From Acinetobacter terrestris (GTDB taxonomy: Bacteria > Pseudomonadota > Gammaproteobacteria > Pseudomonadales > Moraxellaceae), in assembly GCF_004331155.1 (NCBI RefSeq), contig NZ_SJNZ01000004.1, positions 91,890 to 155,889 of the forward strand: a DNA stretch of 64,000 nucleotides, written 5' to 3'. Below the pieces are notes generated by a model that saw nothing but the letters and a program-made list of their open reading frames with translations, was not told the DNA's origin and did no database searches. The translations under genes and the position numbers were made by a program. This document shows, one piece after another, positions 1 to 9,524 of this stretch; position 1 is the stretch's first letter; the number at the start of each line of letters is the position of its first letter.

Positions 1-1795
1 GCGTCAGGTCAATCACGGCACTGGTTTCAATTAGCGCCAAATGAATTTCTTGTTTTAAACTTTGCGACTGAACAGCGACCTTACTGTTGAGCACCCCAAT
101 CCGATCCAGCATGCTACGCAAATGCCGTTTAAACTCTGCACCATAAGACAGATACAAGGCTTTTCTGAGCGCTTTATAATGCATGGCCAAAATGCGTTGC
201 ACGGTAATATCAGGAGACATTGCCCGAACCAGGTGAATCACATAAACTGAAATTATCGGGCCAATAAGCGACCCAATAGAGGCATCAAAAAATGTAATCT
301 GATCCAGCGCATAAGTATTCTGAAAATTCAGTCCCATCACCGTTCCCATCAACAAAGGCAGACCTAGTCCGGTTAAGGGCGGATGGGGAAATAACATCAG
401 GCAGAAGATGATGAAGGGTGCAAGAACCAAGCCCAGTTCCCAAAAGCTGGTGACATGCGGAAAAATCCCGTAGGCATAAATAAACACCACCACCGCCGCA
501 TATATGTTGGCACGGATAAACATTTTCAATGCCGGTACCGGATTATCCATGGCAGTCAAAATACAAGCAGTGATTGCGGCCATTTCTGCCAGCATGAATC
601 CTGCTTTCCAGCCACTTAAAATCCAGAATGCGGTCGCAATCATGATAATTATAAATGCTGAAACTCCTCCACGTACCGCCACACCATGATCCCGATGCAA
701 ACTCGGATAGCGGGTGGTTAACGGGGCAATACTTTCGGGCAGGGAATCATCGCCTTGCTGAATGCGCTGCCAAATCAGTTTCACCGCACGGACATTCTGA
801 ATAAAATGCCGAATATCCATTTTCAAGCCATTTAAAATGACTGCTTGTTCAGGTCGTGCCAATGTCACTAAAGCATCAAAATCAGAGTCAAACTGAGACG
901 GTAAAAGATTGAGTTCATGTGGTTTGATCTCATGCTCATCTTTTAGAAATTCGGCAATATGGCCATGTACCTCTTTTAGATGGGCACGATAGCTCAGATC
1001 CATTTGATCGAGCTGTTTCATGCGCTCCGACATCGCCACCAGGTTTGCCACCAATACGGTTAATTGATGCAGCATTTCCTGCAGCGGTTTGGTCATGCCC
1101 TGAAGGCTGGATTTCTCATACGATAAATACACTGCCATCGCATGGATATCTGAGGTATCTCGGGTAATATCCCCCAACAACTGGTTGTAATGATGCAGTT
1201 GTTTCTGGTCCAGCAAGATCTGGTCAAATAATGCATTGGTATCCTGAATAGTCTTTGCAACCCGGATTTGCACAGCCGGCCCGATATGCATCGGAAAAAT
1301 GGTCGTGCTGATAATCGCACTGCAGACCACCCCAACAGTGATTTCCAGAAAACGGCCAATTGCCATATCAAAGATGGACACCGTATCGGCATAATAAATA
1401 ATGTTGTAGCAAATAATGACCGTGGTATAACCCGCCAGCATAGAGACATAACTGCGTGGGGTTCGGTCCAGCAGTGAAATATACAGGCAGAATCCCACCC
1501 AAGCCGCCAGGAAAAAAGTAAATAACCACGGTGTATTGATCAAAAGCGGGGTCACTGCAATTGAGACGATTGCACCCAATAAAGTTCCCAAAACCCGATA
1601 AAGACTTTTTGAAGAGGTCATGCCCGAGTAGGGGTTGGCAATCACGAACACTGTACCAATCGCCCAAATCGGATAAGCCAGATTCAAAGAAAATGCGATA
1701 TAAAGTGCCAACATGCCTGCCACAAAAGTTTTAGTCGCAAAAATCCAGTCCATTCTGTTTGGACGAAATGCGAGCAATTGTTTGGTGAGCAGCAT
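1..1795 (-). CDS. FUSC-family efflux protein (AaeB-like), C-terminus cut by window edge
   Basis: The frame stays open from an ATG at 1795 to the left edge (598 codons), so the 3' end lies outside the window. Two hydrophobic blocks, near residues 15-165 and 370-510, flank a long charged helical middle section. This is the duplicated layout of the fusaric acid resistance (FUSC) family, which includes AaeB and YccS. The N-terminus reads MLLTKQLLAFRPNRMDWIFA, close to AaeB-type proteins that export aromatic carboxylic acids with a membrane-fusion partner. No such partner is visible here; it could lie beyond the edge. The gene is divergent from an IclR-type regulator, which suggests regulated export of an aromatic or organic acid. 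Family is secure; substrate is inference. Confidence 0.8.
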   Translation of the reverse strand, partial: MLLTKQLLAFRPNRMDWIFATKTFVAGMLALYIAFSLNLAYPIWAIGTVFVIANPYSGMTSSKSLYRVLGTLLGAIVSIAVTPLLINTPWLFTFFLAAWVGFCLYISLLDRTPRSYVSMLAGYTTVIICYNIIYYADTVSIFDMAIGRFLEITVGVVCSAIISTTIFPMHIGPAVQIRVAKTIQDTNALFDQILLDQKQLHHYNQLLGDITRDTSDIHAMAVYLSYEKSSLQGMTKPLQEMLHQLTVLVANLVAMSERMKQLDQMDLSYRAHLKEVHGHIAEFLKDEHEIKPHELNLLPSQFDSDFDALVTLARPEQAVILNGLKMDIRHFIQNVRAVKLIWQRIQQGDDSLPESIAPLTTRYPSLHRDHGVAVRGGVSAFIIIMIATAFWILSGWKAGFMLAEMAAITACILTAMDNPVPALKMFIRANIYAAVVVFIYAYGIFPHVTSFWELGLVLAPFIIFCLMLFPHPPLTGLGLPLLMGTVMGLNFQNTYALDQITFFDASIGSLIGPIISVYVIHLVRAMSPDITVQRILAMHYKALRKALYLSYGAEFKRHLRSMLDRIGVLNSKVAVQSQSLKQEIHLALIETSAVIDLT

Positions 1796-2277
1796 GGATT
1801 GATCTCAGATTCTGGTTTAACGCTTCACTCCACAGATTTTTTGACGACCACTCAAGTGCACGAAATATCTTAAAGACACATCGTGTAAAAAATAGACATG
1901 ACTAAACATGCCATCAGAAATGATCGTCATTCAAAATGAATGGAGAAATTTTCGCATCAGGTTCTTTATGCGAAATAAAATAGGAAAAACAGTCAACCCA
2001 TCCGGGCTAAAAATTCATCATTAGATATTTATTTTGGGTATTTTTTCAAAAAAACCATCGTAAGTCAATAATAATATCTCATTATGATAATATGACCAAA
2101 ATTAATAAAAGATAATTAAGCCTTTGTCATTAGATTTCTCATGCTGGATATAAAATATTTTTAAATGCTGACAAATACCGCATTGCCTGCAACAAAAGCT
2201 CTGCTCTGGCTAATTTTTTGTTATAAAGTAATGCGAGTTACTTTTTCTTTTTATATGCTTTGACCAAGCGGGTACTT
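1796..2277. other. Intergenic region between FUSC gene and iclR-type gene
   Basis: About 480 AT-rich bases without a plausible gene separate two divergent genes, so promoters in both directions are expected. Two inverted repeats stand close together: CATTCA-N3-TGAATG (1928-1942) and TTTCGCAT-N10-ATGCGAAA (1950-1975). They are likely regulator sites. The rest is AT-rich with no clear structure. Confidence 0.6.
1950..1980. promoter_or_regulatory. Inverted repeat, candidate operator for the adjacent IclR regulator
   Basis: TTTCGCAT at 1950-1957 and ATGCGAAA at 1968-1975 are perfect 8-bp inverted arms with a 10-bp spacer. The right arm lies within TTTATGCGAAATAAAA (1965-1980), which recurs exactly at 3081-3096 just after the regulator gene. 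Position and symmetry suggest a transcription-factor site; the identity of the regulator is inferred from adjacency. Confidence 0.45.
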
Positions 2278-3051
2278 ATGGCAATTTCTAGTTTTGGTAA
2301 GATTCTCACCGTTTTGGATCTGTTTTCGGTGTCTCGCCCTATCATTAATGTCGATATCATTAGTGAGGAATTAGGACTGTCTAAACCCACCAGTTACCGG
2401 TATTTGAAGGAACTGGTATCCTCAGAATTATTGCAGCGCTTAAGTGGCACGTCAGGTGACTATACCCTGGGTTCTAAAATTGCAGTACTGGACTATATTT
2501 CCCGTACCACCGATCCTTTGGTGCAAATTAGTATTCCATTCATGCAGCAAATTGTGGAACGTACCGAATTCGGCTGTCTGCTCACCCATCTGAATTATGA
2601 TTCATGTATTGATATTCATCATGAACTGTATAAAGACATGACCACGCTGATTTATGGCCGTGGTTGCCCTCGCCCGATCTATAAAGGTTCTTCTGCCAAA
2701 GTCATTCTGGCGCATTTGCCCAAACAGCGCATTTTAGATTATTACCAGCGTTTTGTGCCTGAATTGGCTGAGGTTGGATTTGCGCATAGCGAAGAAGAAT
2801 TTTTGTTGCAGATGAAACAGATTAAAAAGCAGGGCTATTATTTTTCCAATGGAGAAGTTGATCCGAATCTGGCCAGTCTTTCTATCCCGGTAAAATTTTC
2901 CAGCAAAGAACCGCCTTTGGCTTTGACCTTATTGGGCTCTAGAAATCGCTTTGAGTTTATTAATTTTCAGAAACTGGTGGAAATTTTGCAAGAAAATGCA
3001 GCCCTTATTGAGAAAAAATTTGCTGAATTATCGAGAGATGATGAGCTTTAA
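2278..3051 (+). CDS. IclR-family transcriptional regulator
   Basis: A 257-residue protein with an N-terminal winged helix-turn-helix (about residues 5-60, including SEELGLSKPTSYRYLKEL) and a C-terminal IclR effector-binding domain (about 75-250). This is the normal IclR length and order. I start at ATG 2278; an in-frame TTG at 2260 would add six residues, and neither has a strong Shine-Dalgarno sequence. IclR regulators bind palindromes and sense small organic acids or aromatics. The divergent FUSC efflux gene is the obvious candidate target. Inverted repeats upstream and an exact 16-bp copy downstream could be its sites. The ligand is unknown. Confidence 0.85.
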   Translation: MAISSFGKILTVLDLFSVSRPIINVDIISEELGLSKPTSYRYLKELVSSELLQRLSGTSGDYTLGSKIAVLDYISRTTDPLVQISIPFMQQIVERTEFGCLLTHLNYDSCIDIHHELYKDMTTLIYGRGCPRPIYKGSSAKVILAHLPKQRILDYYQRFVPELAEVGFAHSEEEFLLQMKQIKKQGYYFSNGEVDPNLASLSIPVKFSSKEPPLALTLLGSRNRFEFINFQKLVEILQENAALIEKKFAELSRDDEL

Positions 3052-3080
3052 AATTTCGCTCAGATTCAATCAAATATCAA

Positions 3081-3096
3081 TTTATGCGAAATAAAA
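3081..3096. repeat. 16-bp exact copy of the upstream operator-like sequence
   Basis: TTTATGCGAAATAAAA matches 1965-1980 base for base. It lies 30 bases after the iclR-type stop codon and before its terminator. It has TTTAT/ATAAA dyad arms. It may be a second regulator site or a remnant of a duplicated promoter region. Confidence 0.5.
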
Positions 3097-3197
3097 GCGG
3101 TTTTAATATTGTAATATCAAACTTATTCTCATAATATGATTATTGTTCTTCATGTGGCCCATTGTATTCCATGACAATTTGAGCGACATCCTCAGAG

Positions 3198-3229
3198 AAA
3201 AGCTTGTGCCTATGCATGAGCTTTTTTTT
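3198..3229 (+). terminator. Intrinsic terminator of iclR-type gene
   Basis: An 11-bp stem (AAAGCTTGTGC paired with GCATGAGCTTT, two G-U pairs) with a short loop is followed by a run of eight Ts on the + strand. Confidence 0.75.
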
Positions 3230-3261
3230 GCCTTTATTTTTAGCCTGCCAAATACAGCACT

Positions 3262-3879
3262 TTAGAAAAAATAACGGAAAGTTAGATTAATTCGCGGCTC
3301 GTATATTCTGGTCGATTTCATTAAGGCGTGCTTCCAGTGCTGCTGTGTCTGGCCTCGCATCACAATCAACTGTCCACTGTGTAAAAGCAGATCGACTTTT
3401 GTAGCTTGGTTTTTATGCTTGAAGCTAAACTTACGTGTTGCCCCCAAACTCAAAGAAGCAATGACCGTTTCTTGTCCGGTATCGGAGATCAGTGTCGCCT
3501 CATCATCACTATGCCAGCCCAGACCCTGAGTGCCCTCCTCATACAGATTTGCCAAACATGAATTAAAACGATGCCCGACCAGTTTTTCGATATGCTGTTT
3601 TAGACGAAATAATGCCGGATTCCACACATGTGCCTGCTTAAAGGTGCCTGAATAGTGATATTGGTAATTTTCATCGCCGTACCAGGCCACTTGGCGCTTG
3701 GTAATATGATGCTGGCCAAATAAAAATACCTGATCATGTTGCCAGGCCAAATTGGCTAAAAAATACTGCAAATATTTTTCACTCTGCTCAGGCCTTAAGA
3801 TCAGGCCATAATCTTCTACAATCCCGTCGCAAGGCAACAGATTGGCTTGAGCTTCCGGTGCAAACAATTCAAGGTTCAT
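3262..3879 (-). CDS. alkB: AlkB-like 2-oxoglutarate/Fe(II) dioxygenase
   Basis: A 205-residue protein of the AlkB family, which removes alkyl groups from DNA or RNA bases oxidatively using Fe(II), O2 and 2-oxoglutarate. The iron ligands are visible as H123-x-D125 (GWHSDDE) and H184 (WKHAL). The 2-oxoglutarate-binding arginines are R196 and R202 in EPRINLTFR. The HWKHAL and EPRINLTFR blocks resemble the ALKBH2/3-like bacterial branch more than E. coli AlkB. ATG 3879 is preferred over an in-frame GTG at 3918; neither has a good ribosome site. It stands alone, facing the iclR-type gene. Confidence 0.88.
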   Translation of the reverse strand: MNLELFAPEAQANLLPCDGIVEDYGLILRPEQSEKYLQYFLANLAWQHDQVFLFGQHHITKRQVAWYGDENYQYHYSGTFKQAHVWNPALFRLKQHIEKLVGHRFNSCLANLYEEGTQGLGWHSDDEATLISDTGQETVIASLSLGATRKFSFKHKNQATKVDLLLHSGQLIVMRGQTQQHWKHALMKSTRIYEPRINLTFRYFF

Positions 3880-4028
3880 GGTCAAAAATACAGAGTCTAA
3901 AATAAATGTAAAATTCACTTTTATTTTAGCGGATTATTTCCGCTCACAATTCAAAACATTGTATGCGCTTGTGACATCAGAAAATCAGGCTTAGACTCAA
4001 ATCAAGCTGAACAATAAAAAAATTGCAT

Positions 4029-5831
4029 ATGAATTTATGGCACTTATTTCAAAAACTTCGACCTTTTGTGCGTCCCTATCGCTTATTGGTCATCGCAACG
4101 CTGATTTTAACCTTGATTGGTTCCTTCACTGCACAGGTTAATGCACTGACTTTGCAATATGCGGTTGATAACATTAATCGCCTGATTGAAGCCGGTCTAG
4201 GACTCTCTGAAGGCTGGCATATCCTGATCACCATCTCTGCCATTTTACTGGGTAAGGAAGTCATCAATGCCTTTGTGCAATTTGGACAAAAATTTTATGG
4301 CGAAAAGCTGCGAATTTTTGTCTCGCAGGATTTGGCCCAGGGCATCATTGAAAAATTTCTGACCTATCGACTGGCTTTTTTTAATGAAGACAACAACCAG
4401 GCCGGTAAATTACAAACCCGGATCGACCGTGGGATTGGTTCGCTAACGCGTCTGGTGCAAATCTTCTTTATTGATATTTTACCGTTATTTACTAGTGCAA
4501 TTGTAGCGCTTGGCCTGATGTTCTATGCCAATTTTTATGTCGGACTGGTGGCCTTAAGTATTGTGCCGATTTATTTCTGGCTGACCTTTAAACAAGCGCA
4601 AAAACTGGGTGGATGGCGACGTAACCTGCGTGATGGCCGTGAAAAAAAGAGCCAAGGCATCTTAAGCATTATCAACTCAATTACCGTGATTAAATCCTTT
4701 AATCGCGAATCGATTGAATCCGACAAACAGCTCAAGCTACAAAAAGAACTGACCGACAATCAGATGCAGACCCGTCAAACCAGTTTTTTATTTGATGGCT
4801 TAAAAACCTTTATCGAACAGATTGGTATTGTGTTGATCATCATTTTAACGGCGTATTTCGTACTCGATGGGCAAATGAGTATCGGCATGATTATGTACCA
4901 TGTGCTGTTGTTCAATAACGTTTCAGCCCCGATTCGCTCGCTGCATCGTATTTATGATGAAGTCAATGATGCGATGATTTACTCGGAAAGCTTCTTTAAA
5001 ATTCTGGAAGCCGATCATGAAATTGAGCCGAGTGGTGCACAAAAACCGGCAGTCACCGGCAAGTTTGAACTTAAAAATGTCGAATTTTATTATCCCAATG
5101 GCCATCATGCTTTAAAGAACATCAATATGGTGATTCAGCCGAACAAAATCACGGCTTTGGTCGGTTTATCCGGTGCCGGAAAATCGACATTGATCAGTTT
5201 GCTGGATAAATTCTATCAGCCTGCATCGGGACAGATTCAACTTGATGGCATCAATCTGGAAGACATCGACACGCAATATCTACGTGATCATATTGGGCTG
5301 GTGTTGCAAAAAAATCATATTTTCCAAGGTTCTATTTTTGAAAATATTCGCTATGGTAAAACCGATGCCACTATCGAAGATGTCATAACTGCGGCCCAAA
5401 AAGCCTCGATTCATGAACAGATTTTACAGCTTCCACATGCGTATGATGCAGATGCCCTGATGCTTTCAGGCGGTCAACAACAACGGATTGCGCTTGCCCG
5501 AATGTTCTTGAAAAATCCACCGATTATTTTTCTGGATGAACCGACGGCCAGTCTGGATGCGATTGCTTCGGAACAAATCAAGCAAAGTCTGGATCAAATC
5601 AAGCAAGGCCGAACCGTGATTATGATTTCACACAGTTTGTCGCAAATTATTGATGCCGATTATACCTATGTGATGAAAGAAGGTTGCATTGCCGAACACG
5701 GCGAACATGATGCGCTTTATCATCAAGAAGGCGTGTATAAAGAAATTTTTGATGCCATGGCCAAGAGCCTAAACATTGAAAAGATTGCAAAAACCTTTGA
5801 AGAAGATCCCGAGGAAGAAACGCATAGTTAG
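4029..5831 (+). CDS. ABC transporter, fused permease and ATPase (exporter type)
   Basis: A 600-residue half-transporter that would work as a homodimer in the inner membrane. About six membrane helices occupy residues 15-310. The nucleotide-binding domain follows, with Walker A GLSGAGKS (about 379), signature LSGGQQQR (about 479), Walker B IIFLDEP (about 499) and the switch histidine in ISHSLSQ (about 533). This is the MsbA/lipid-drug exporter architecture, but msbA is not indicated by neighbours, so the substrate is unknown. I start at ATG 4029; a TTG two codons upstream is less likely. The stop codon lies in the first unit of a 28-bp tandem duplication. Confidence 0.88.
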   Translation: MNLWHLFQKLRPFVRPYRLLVIATLILTLIGSFTAQVNALTLQYAVDNINRLIEAGLGLSEGWHILITISAILLGKEVINAFVQFGQKFYGEKLRIFVSQDLAQGIIEKFLTYRLAFFNEDNNQAGKLQTRIDRGIGSLTRLVQIFFIDILPLFTSAIVALGLMFYANFYVGLVALSIVPIYFWLTFKQAQKLGGWRRNLRDGREKKSQGILSIINSITVIKSFNRESIESDKQLKLQKELTDNQMQTRQTSFLFDGLKTFIEQIGIVLIIILTAYFVLDGQMSIGMIMYHVLLFNNVSAPIRSLHRIYDEVNDAMIYSESFFKILEADHEIEPSGAQKPAVTGKFELKNVEFYYPNGHHALKNINMVIQPNKITALVGLSGAGKSTLISLLDKFYQPASGQIQLDGINLEDIDTQYLRDHIGLVLQKNHIFQGSIFENIRYGKTDATIEDVITAAQKASIHEQILQLPHAYDADALMLSGGQQQRIALARMFLKNPPIIFLDEPTASLDAIASEQIKQSLDQIKQGRTVIMISHSLSQIIDADYTYVMKEGCIAEHGEHDALYHQEGVYKEIFDAMAKSLNIEKIAKTFEEDPEEETHS

Positions 5832-5879
5832 TCCTTTTTCTCGCTTAATAAATAGTTAGTCCTTTTTCTCGCTTAATAA
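5824..5879. repeat. 28-bp perfect tandem duplication over the ABC gene stop codon
   Basis: Units 5824-5851 and 5852-5879 are identical, each beginning ATAGTTAGTCC. The first contains the stop codon of the ABC transporter gene. The second is a spacer ahead of the terminator. It looks like a recent slippage or repair duplication. Confidence 0.9.
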
Positions 5880-5906
5880 AAAACCTCCAGTTTGGAGGTT
5901 TTTTAT
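5879..5906. terminator. Bidirectional terminator between ABC gene and phoU
   Basis: AAACCTCCA and TGGAGGTTT form a stem with A-rich and T-rich flanks, so it can stop transcription from both convergent genes. Confidence 0.85.
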
Positions 5907-5922
5907 TTAAATCCTGCAGTGC

Positions 5923-6639
5923 TTAACGCTGAACTTTTTCTTCAATTTCTTCAACACTGGTATGACGCACATCCAAACCCTTAACCATATAAATCACTTG
6001 TTCAGAAATATTGCGCGCATGATCACCAATCCGTTCTAAAGAGCGCAGTACCCATAACACATTAATCACCCGGGAAATATGACGCGGATCTTCAATCATA
6101 TAGGTCATTAAGGTGCGTGTTGCAGATTGATATTCACGGTCAATGTCAGCATCGGCAAGTAACACGCGTAAAGCCTGGTCGACATCTAAACGTGCAAAGG
6201 CATCCAAGGCATCATGAATCATGACCCGTACCTGATTGCCAATATGACGGGTTTCCATATAGCCGCGTGGTGAATTGCCTTCTTCACACAAATTCTGGGC
6301 AATACGGGCAATTTTCGCCGCTTCATCACCAATACGCTCTAAATCGGTATTGGCTTTAGACATGGCAATCACCATACGCAAATCAATGGCAGCCGGGTGA
6401 CGGCGCGCCAAAATCAGGGTTAAGGCTTCATCAATTTCCGTCTCTAAACGGTTGACGATATTGTCCTGGAATTGCACATCAATCGCCAGGCTTGCATCGG
6501 TGTCCAGTAAAGCACGAATACCATTGGCAACTTGTTGTTCAACTAAACCGCCCATGGTCATAAACTTGGTATTTACATCCTGCAATTCTTCATTAAATTG
6601 CGAAGAAATATGGTGATTCAACACCGGATTATTTGGCAA
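5923..6639 (-). CDS. phoU: Phosphate signalling protein PhoU
   Basis: A 238-residue, all-helical protein made of two PhoU repeats. Metal-site acidic motifs are visible, such as ERIGDEAAKIA and ERIGDHARNIS. PhoU links the Pst phosphate transporter to the PhoR/PhoB system and damps the Pho response when phosphate is plentiful. The pst genes and phoBR are not in this window, so phoU is detached from them here. It lies 96 bases after the TolC-like gene on the same strand, and could be read from its own promoter or by read-through. I see no clear Pho box in the gap. Confidence 0.93.
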   Translation of the reverse strand: MPNNPVLNHHISSQFNEELQDVNTKFMTMGGLVEQQVANGIRALLDTDASLAIDVQFQDNIVNRLETEIDEALTLILARRHPAAIDLRMVIAMSKANTDLERIGDEAAKIARIAQNLCEEGNSPRGYMETRHIGNQVRVMIHDALDAFARLDVDQALRVLLADADIDREYQSATRTLMTYMIEDPRHISRVINVLWVLRSLERIGDHARNISEQVIYMVKGLDVRHTSVEEIEEKVQR

Positions 6640-6734
6640 GGGGCTTACTCCACAACAGCGATTTTAGGATGAAAAATCTTGTTCAATATTAAATCACATC
6701 TAAGATGAAACTTTGATGACAAAAATCCAAATGT

Positions 6735-8087
6735 TTAGCTTGCCTGTTCGGCGGTTTTATCCATCAGCCAGGCATTCATTTCTTCAATATCCCGTTCTGT
6801 TAATTTTCCAACCGAGGCTTTTAGGCGTAGTACATTCATTACATAATCATATTGTGCATTCAAGTAATCTTGCTTGGCAGCAAAAGCATTTCGTTGCGCC
6901 AACAACACATCCACCATGGTTTTCAAGCCTTCCTGATACTGGGCTTTGGAGGCTTGCGACACGACATTGGATGAATCCATTGCCGCTTTACGCGCTTGCA
7001 ATTTGGCTTGATCGGTTTCTACCTGCATATAGGACTTTTTCACATCGGTATTGGCTTTACGAATTGCTGCATCGAGCTGAGCTTCACTTTTTTTCACATT
7101 CACCGCAGCTTTCTGAATCGATTTTTGCGTGCGTCCACCGTTATACACATTCCAGTTCATCTCCACACCAATCTGATCAAACTGACCATCACTCGAGATG
7201 ACATTTTGTGGAGATTGCTTGGCATAACCATACGTACCCACCGCCTCAATTTGGGGATATAAAGCGGCTTGTTCAACACGTTTCTGGTCTTCTGCATAAT
7301 GCTGTTGTATACGCGCTTGCTGAATGGAAAGATTCTGGCTCATCGCTAAAGCGGTCCATGCCTCCAAGTCGGCAGGATACGGTTTCTGAAATTGAAAGTC
7401 GTCTCTGAGTACCGCCAGATTTTCACGATAGGGTCCAATAATTTGTGCCAGTTGCTCTTGTGCTAAAATCAACTGTACGTGAGTTGCAATACGATTGGCC
7501 CGTGCACTTTCATATTGTGCATTGGCTTCACTGACATCACTTTTTGCAACCAGACCTTCGCGCAGTTTTGCATTCATCAAATTCAGCTGTTCCAGCAAGG
7601 CCTTTTCTTCTTGTAAATTTGCCGTGGTTAAACTCTGTTGACGCAACACATTAAAATAAGCTTCAGAGACATTTAAAATATGTTCCTGGCGTTGTAATTG
7701 TAAATTGACTTCACTCAAACTGACTGAAGTTTTGACCTGCTTTAAACCTTCCCAGGCATCCCAACGGAAAATCGGTTGCCGTGCAGTCATGGCAATTTGT
7801 TGAGTGGTGGAGGAAGATGCACTAAATGCGTCTGCAGGAAAATTTGGAACACTGGCCTGATTCGCTTCTTGGCTTTTACGCGTGACATTTCCAGAAACAG
7901 TTATGGTGGGAAGCAAATTTCCTTTCGCAATCCCCAGGTTTAATTGATCCGCCTCATACTGTAAAAGATTGGCTTGCCAGTTTGGATCTGTCGTTTTTGC
8001 ACGTTGATAAGCCTCAACCAAATCCAAAGCATAGCTGCATGGACTTACAAGTAAAACACATGCACTGATGACTATTTTTATATTCAT
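6735..8087 (-). CDS. TolC-family outer-membrane efflux channel
   Basis: A 450-residue protein with an N-terminal signal peptide (MNIKIVISACVLLVSPCSYA) and two long heptad-rich outer membrane factor repeats (about 20-225 and 230-430). TolC-family proteins form trimeric barrel-tunnels that complete type I secretion systems and tripartite pumps. The overall style (LDLVEAYQRAKTTDPNWQA at the mature N-terminus) is that of true TolC rather than OprM-type lipoproteins. There is no adjacent membrane-fusion partner, as is common for a shared TolC. It could serve the FUSC or ABC exporters nearby, but nothing in the sequence shows this. Confidence 0.88.
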   Translation of the reverse strand: MNIKIVISACVLLVSPCSYALDLVEAYQRAKTTDPNWQANLLQYEADQLNLGIAKGNLLPTITVSGNVTRKSQEANQASVPNFPADAFSASSSTTQQIAMTARQPIFRWDAWEGLKQVKTSVSLSEVNLQLQRQEHILNVSEAYFNVLRQQSLTTANLQEEKALLEQLNLMNAKLREGLVAKSDVSEANAQYESARANRIATHVQLILAQEQLAQIIGPYRENLAVLRDDFQFQKPYPADLEAWTALAMSQNLSIQQARIQQHYAEDQKRVEQAALYPQIEAVGTYGYAKQSPQNVISSDGQFDQIGVEMNWNVYNGGRTQKSIQKAAVNVKKSEAQLDAAIRKANTDVKKSYMQVETDQAKLQARKAAMDSSNVVSQASKAQYQEGLKTMVDVLLAQRNAFAAKQDYLNAQYDYVMNVLRLKASVGKLTERDIEEMNAWLMDKTAEQAS

Positions 8088-8362
8088 TTTTTATGCTAAA
8101 TCCCTGCACCGTACCAGACCATCTGCAAACACGCATATTTCAAAAGAAACTATGCAATATTAGAATGATCTCCTTAATTTTCCGTATGATTTTTATTAAT
8201 TTTTACAATCCACCCATGCTATATCGATTCATCTATAAATTGCTAGTCAATGATCACACCGCGTAACTAAACTCCTTCACAATACTACACAGACAAAATC
8301 CGTTTCAGCGATAAAATAGCCGCACTCCCCTGAAATCATTGCCGCATGTATCCAGATATCGA

Positions 8363-9430
8363 ATGACTGTGCCTTTCAAAAAAAATTTCGCTGTAAAGCA
8401 ATGCCTTCCTTTGGCCATTTTTATGCTTTTGCTCGGGTGTCAAAAACCTGAACCTCAGCCTATGCCAGAACAGGTACAAAAACAATCACAGCAAGATGAA
8501 ACGGTGGATTTATCGTTATTATGTAAAAATATTGAAAAGAATATGGCGGAAATTAATGCCGAACGTACCACTTTTGCATTAGAACAGATCAATCAAGATT
8601 TAAAATTATGCCTACCGCTGTCTACATTTGCTGAACAGCAACATTTGTTAGCACTGTCTACTCAAATGTATAACAACTTCTTAACCGTAGACAGAACACC
8701 GCCACAACAAGTGGCTTTTGAAGCCTATGCTTTTGATTTATCACAGCATCCAACCATTCAGCAAAGCCATTTTGAACAACTGACTTTACGCGATCAATAT
8801 TTATTAAAACATAAGGGACAAGCCTATATCGAGCTGTTTGATGCAGGCAAAGGCCGGGTCAATTATCGCCGTAGCCCAGAATATTTAGCCAAAATTTTTG
8901 CACCCTATATGCCGCGAGCAGAACAGGTGTTTATCGAAAATCTGGCCACACAGAATATGATGCCGGTCTTTGTTGAAGATACTTTAATGATTGAGCCGCA
9001 CGAGATTGCAACCCGTGCCCTATTTTGGGAAGAATATTTAAATCAGCATCCTAAAAGCAGCTATCGTAAAGATGCAGAGTATCTATTGCAGATGTATACC
9101 CTGTTTTTATTTAAAGGCTTGAACGACTCGCCTGTCTCTGACACTTATATCGATCAATATGCTATCCAAAGCAGTTCGATAGATGAAATTGAAAAATTGG
9201 CGCAGGTCAAAAATTCATATTTAGCGCTTCAGGCGACAAAATTTCTGCAATTTATACAATTATCCGAACAGCAGCGCTCAAAAGAAATTCCACTTCAGTT
9301 AAGCCCTAAAGAACAACAGTCGCTGTCTGAAAATCAGCGCACCATAAAACAGTTAGAGCAGTATTTAGGTTTGCAGACTTTAAGCCTGTCCAAAACACGT
9401 GATTGTTTTAGTGACGCGGTATGTCTTTAA
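8363..9430 (+). CDS. Predicted lipoprotein of unknown function
   Basis: A 355-residue protein. The N-terminus has a basic stretch, a hydrophobic core and a lipobox (MLLLGC, Cys at residue 26), so it is probably lipid-anchored. The body is soluble, Gln-rich and helical, with a short Cys pair near the C-terminus (DCFSDAVCL). I recognise no catalytic motif. ATG 8363 fits the signal peptide; a TTG at 8339 would extend it by eight residues. It stands alone between tolC and the thiC riboswitch and looks like a conserved genus-level protein of unknown role. Confidence 0.7.
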   Translation: MTVPFKKNFAVKQCLPLAIFMLLLGCQKPEPQPMPEQVQKQSQQDETVDLSLLCKNIEKNMAEINAERTTFALEQINQDLKLCLPLSTFAEQQHLLALSTQMYNNFLTVDRTPPQQVAFEAYAFDLSQHPTIQQSHFEQLTLRDQYLLKHKGQAYIELFDAGKGRVNYRRSPEYLAKIFAPYMPRAEQVFIENLATQNMMPVFVEDTLMIEPHEIATRALFWEEYLNQHPKSSYRKDAEYLLQMYTLFLFKGLNDSPVSDTYIDQYAIQSSSIDEIEKLAQVKNSYLALQATKFLQFIQLSEQQRSKEIPLQLSPKEQQSLSENQRTIKQLEQYLGLQTLSLSKTRDCFSDAVCL

Positions 9431-9524
9431 TCCTTGCCTTAAATTAAACGTTCATAGAAACCTATAAAAGCGATATTTAATGTGAATGATTTTTAGTGCT
9501 TGGGCGTGTTAATATTTGTCCATC

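Noticed and set aside
1268..1667. Open frames on both strands inside the FUSC gene
   Set aside because: They are shadows of the efflux gene frame, which stays open through the whole region and has clear family features.
3928..3944. AGCGGA/TCCGCT small palindrome upstream of alkB
   Set aside because: Short arms and no similar copies seen nearby; too weak to call an operator.
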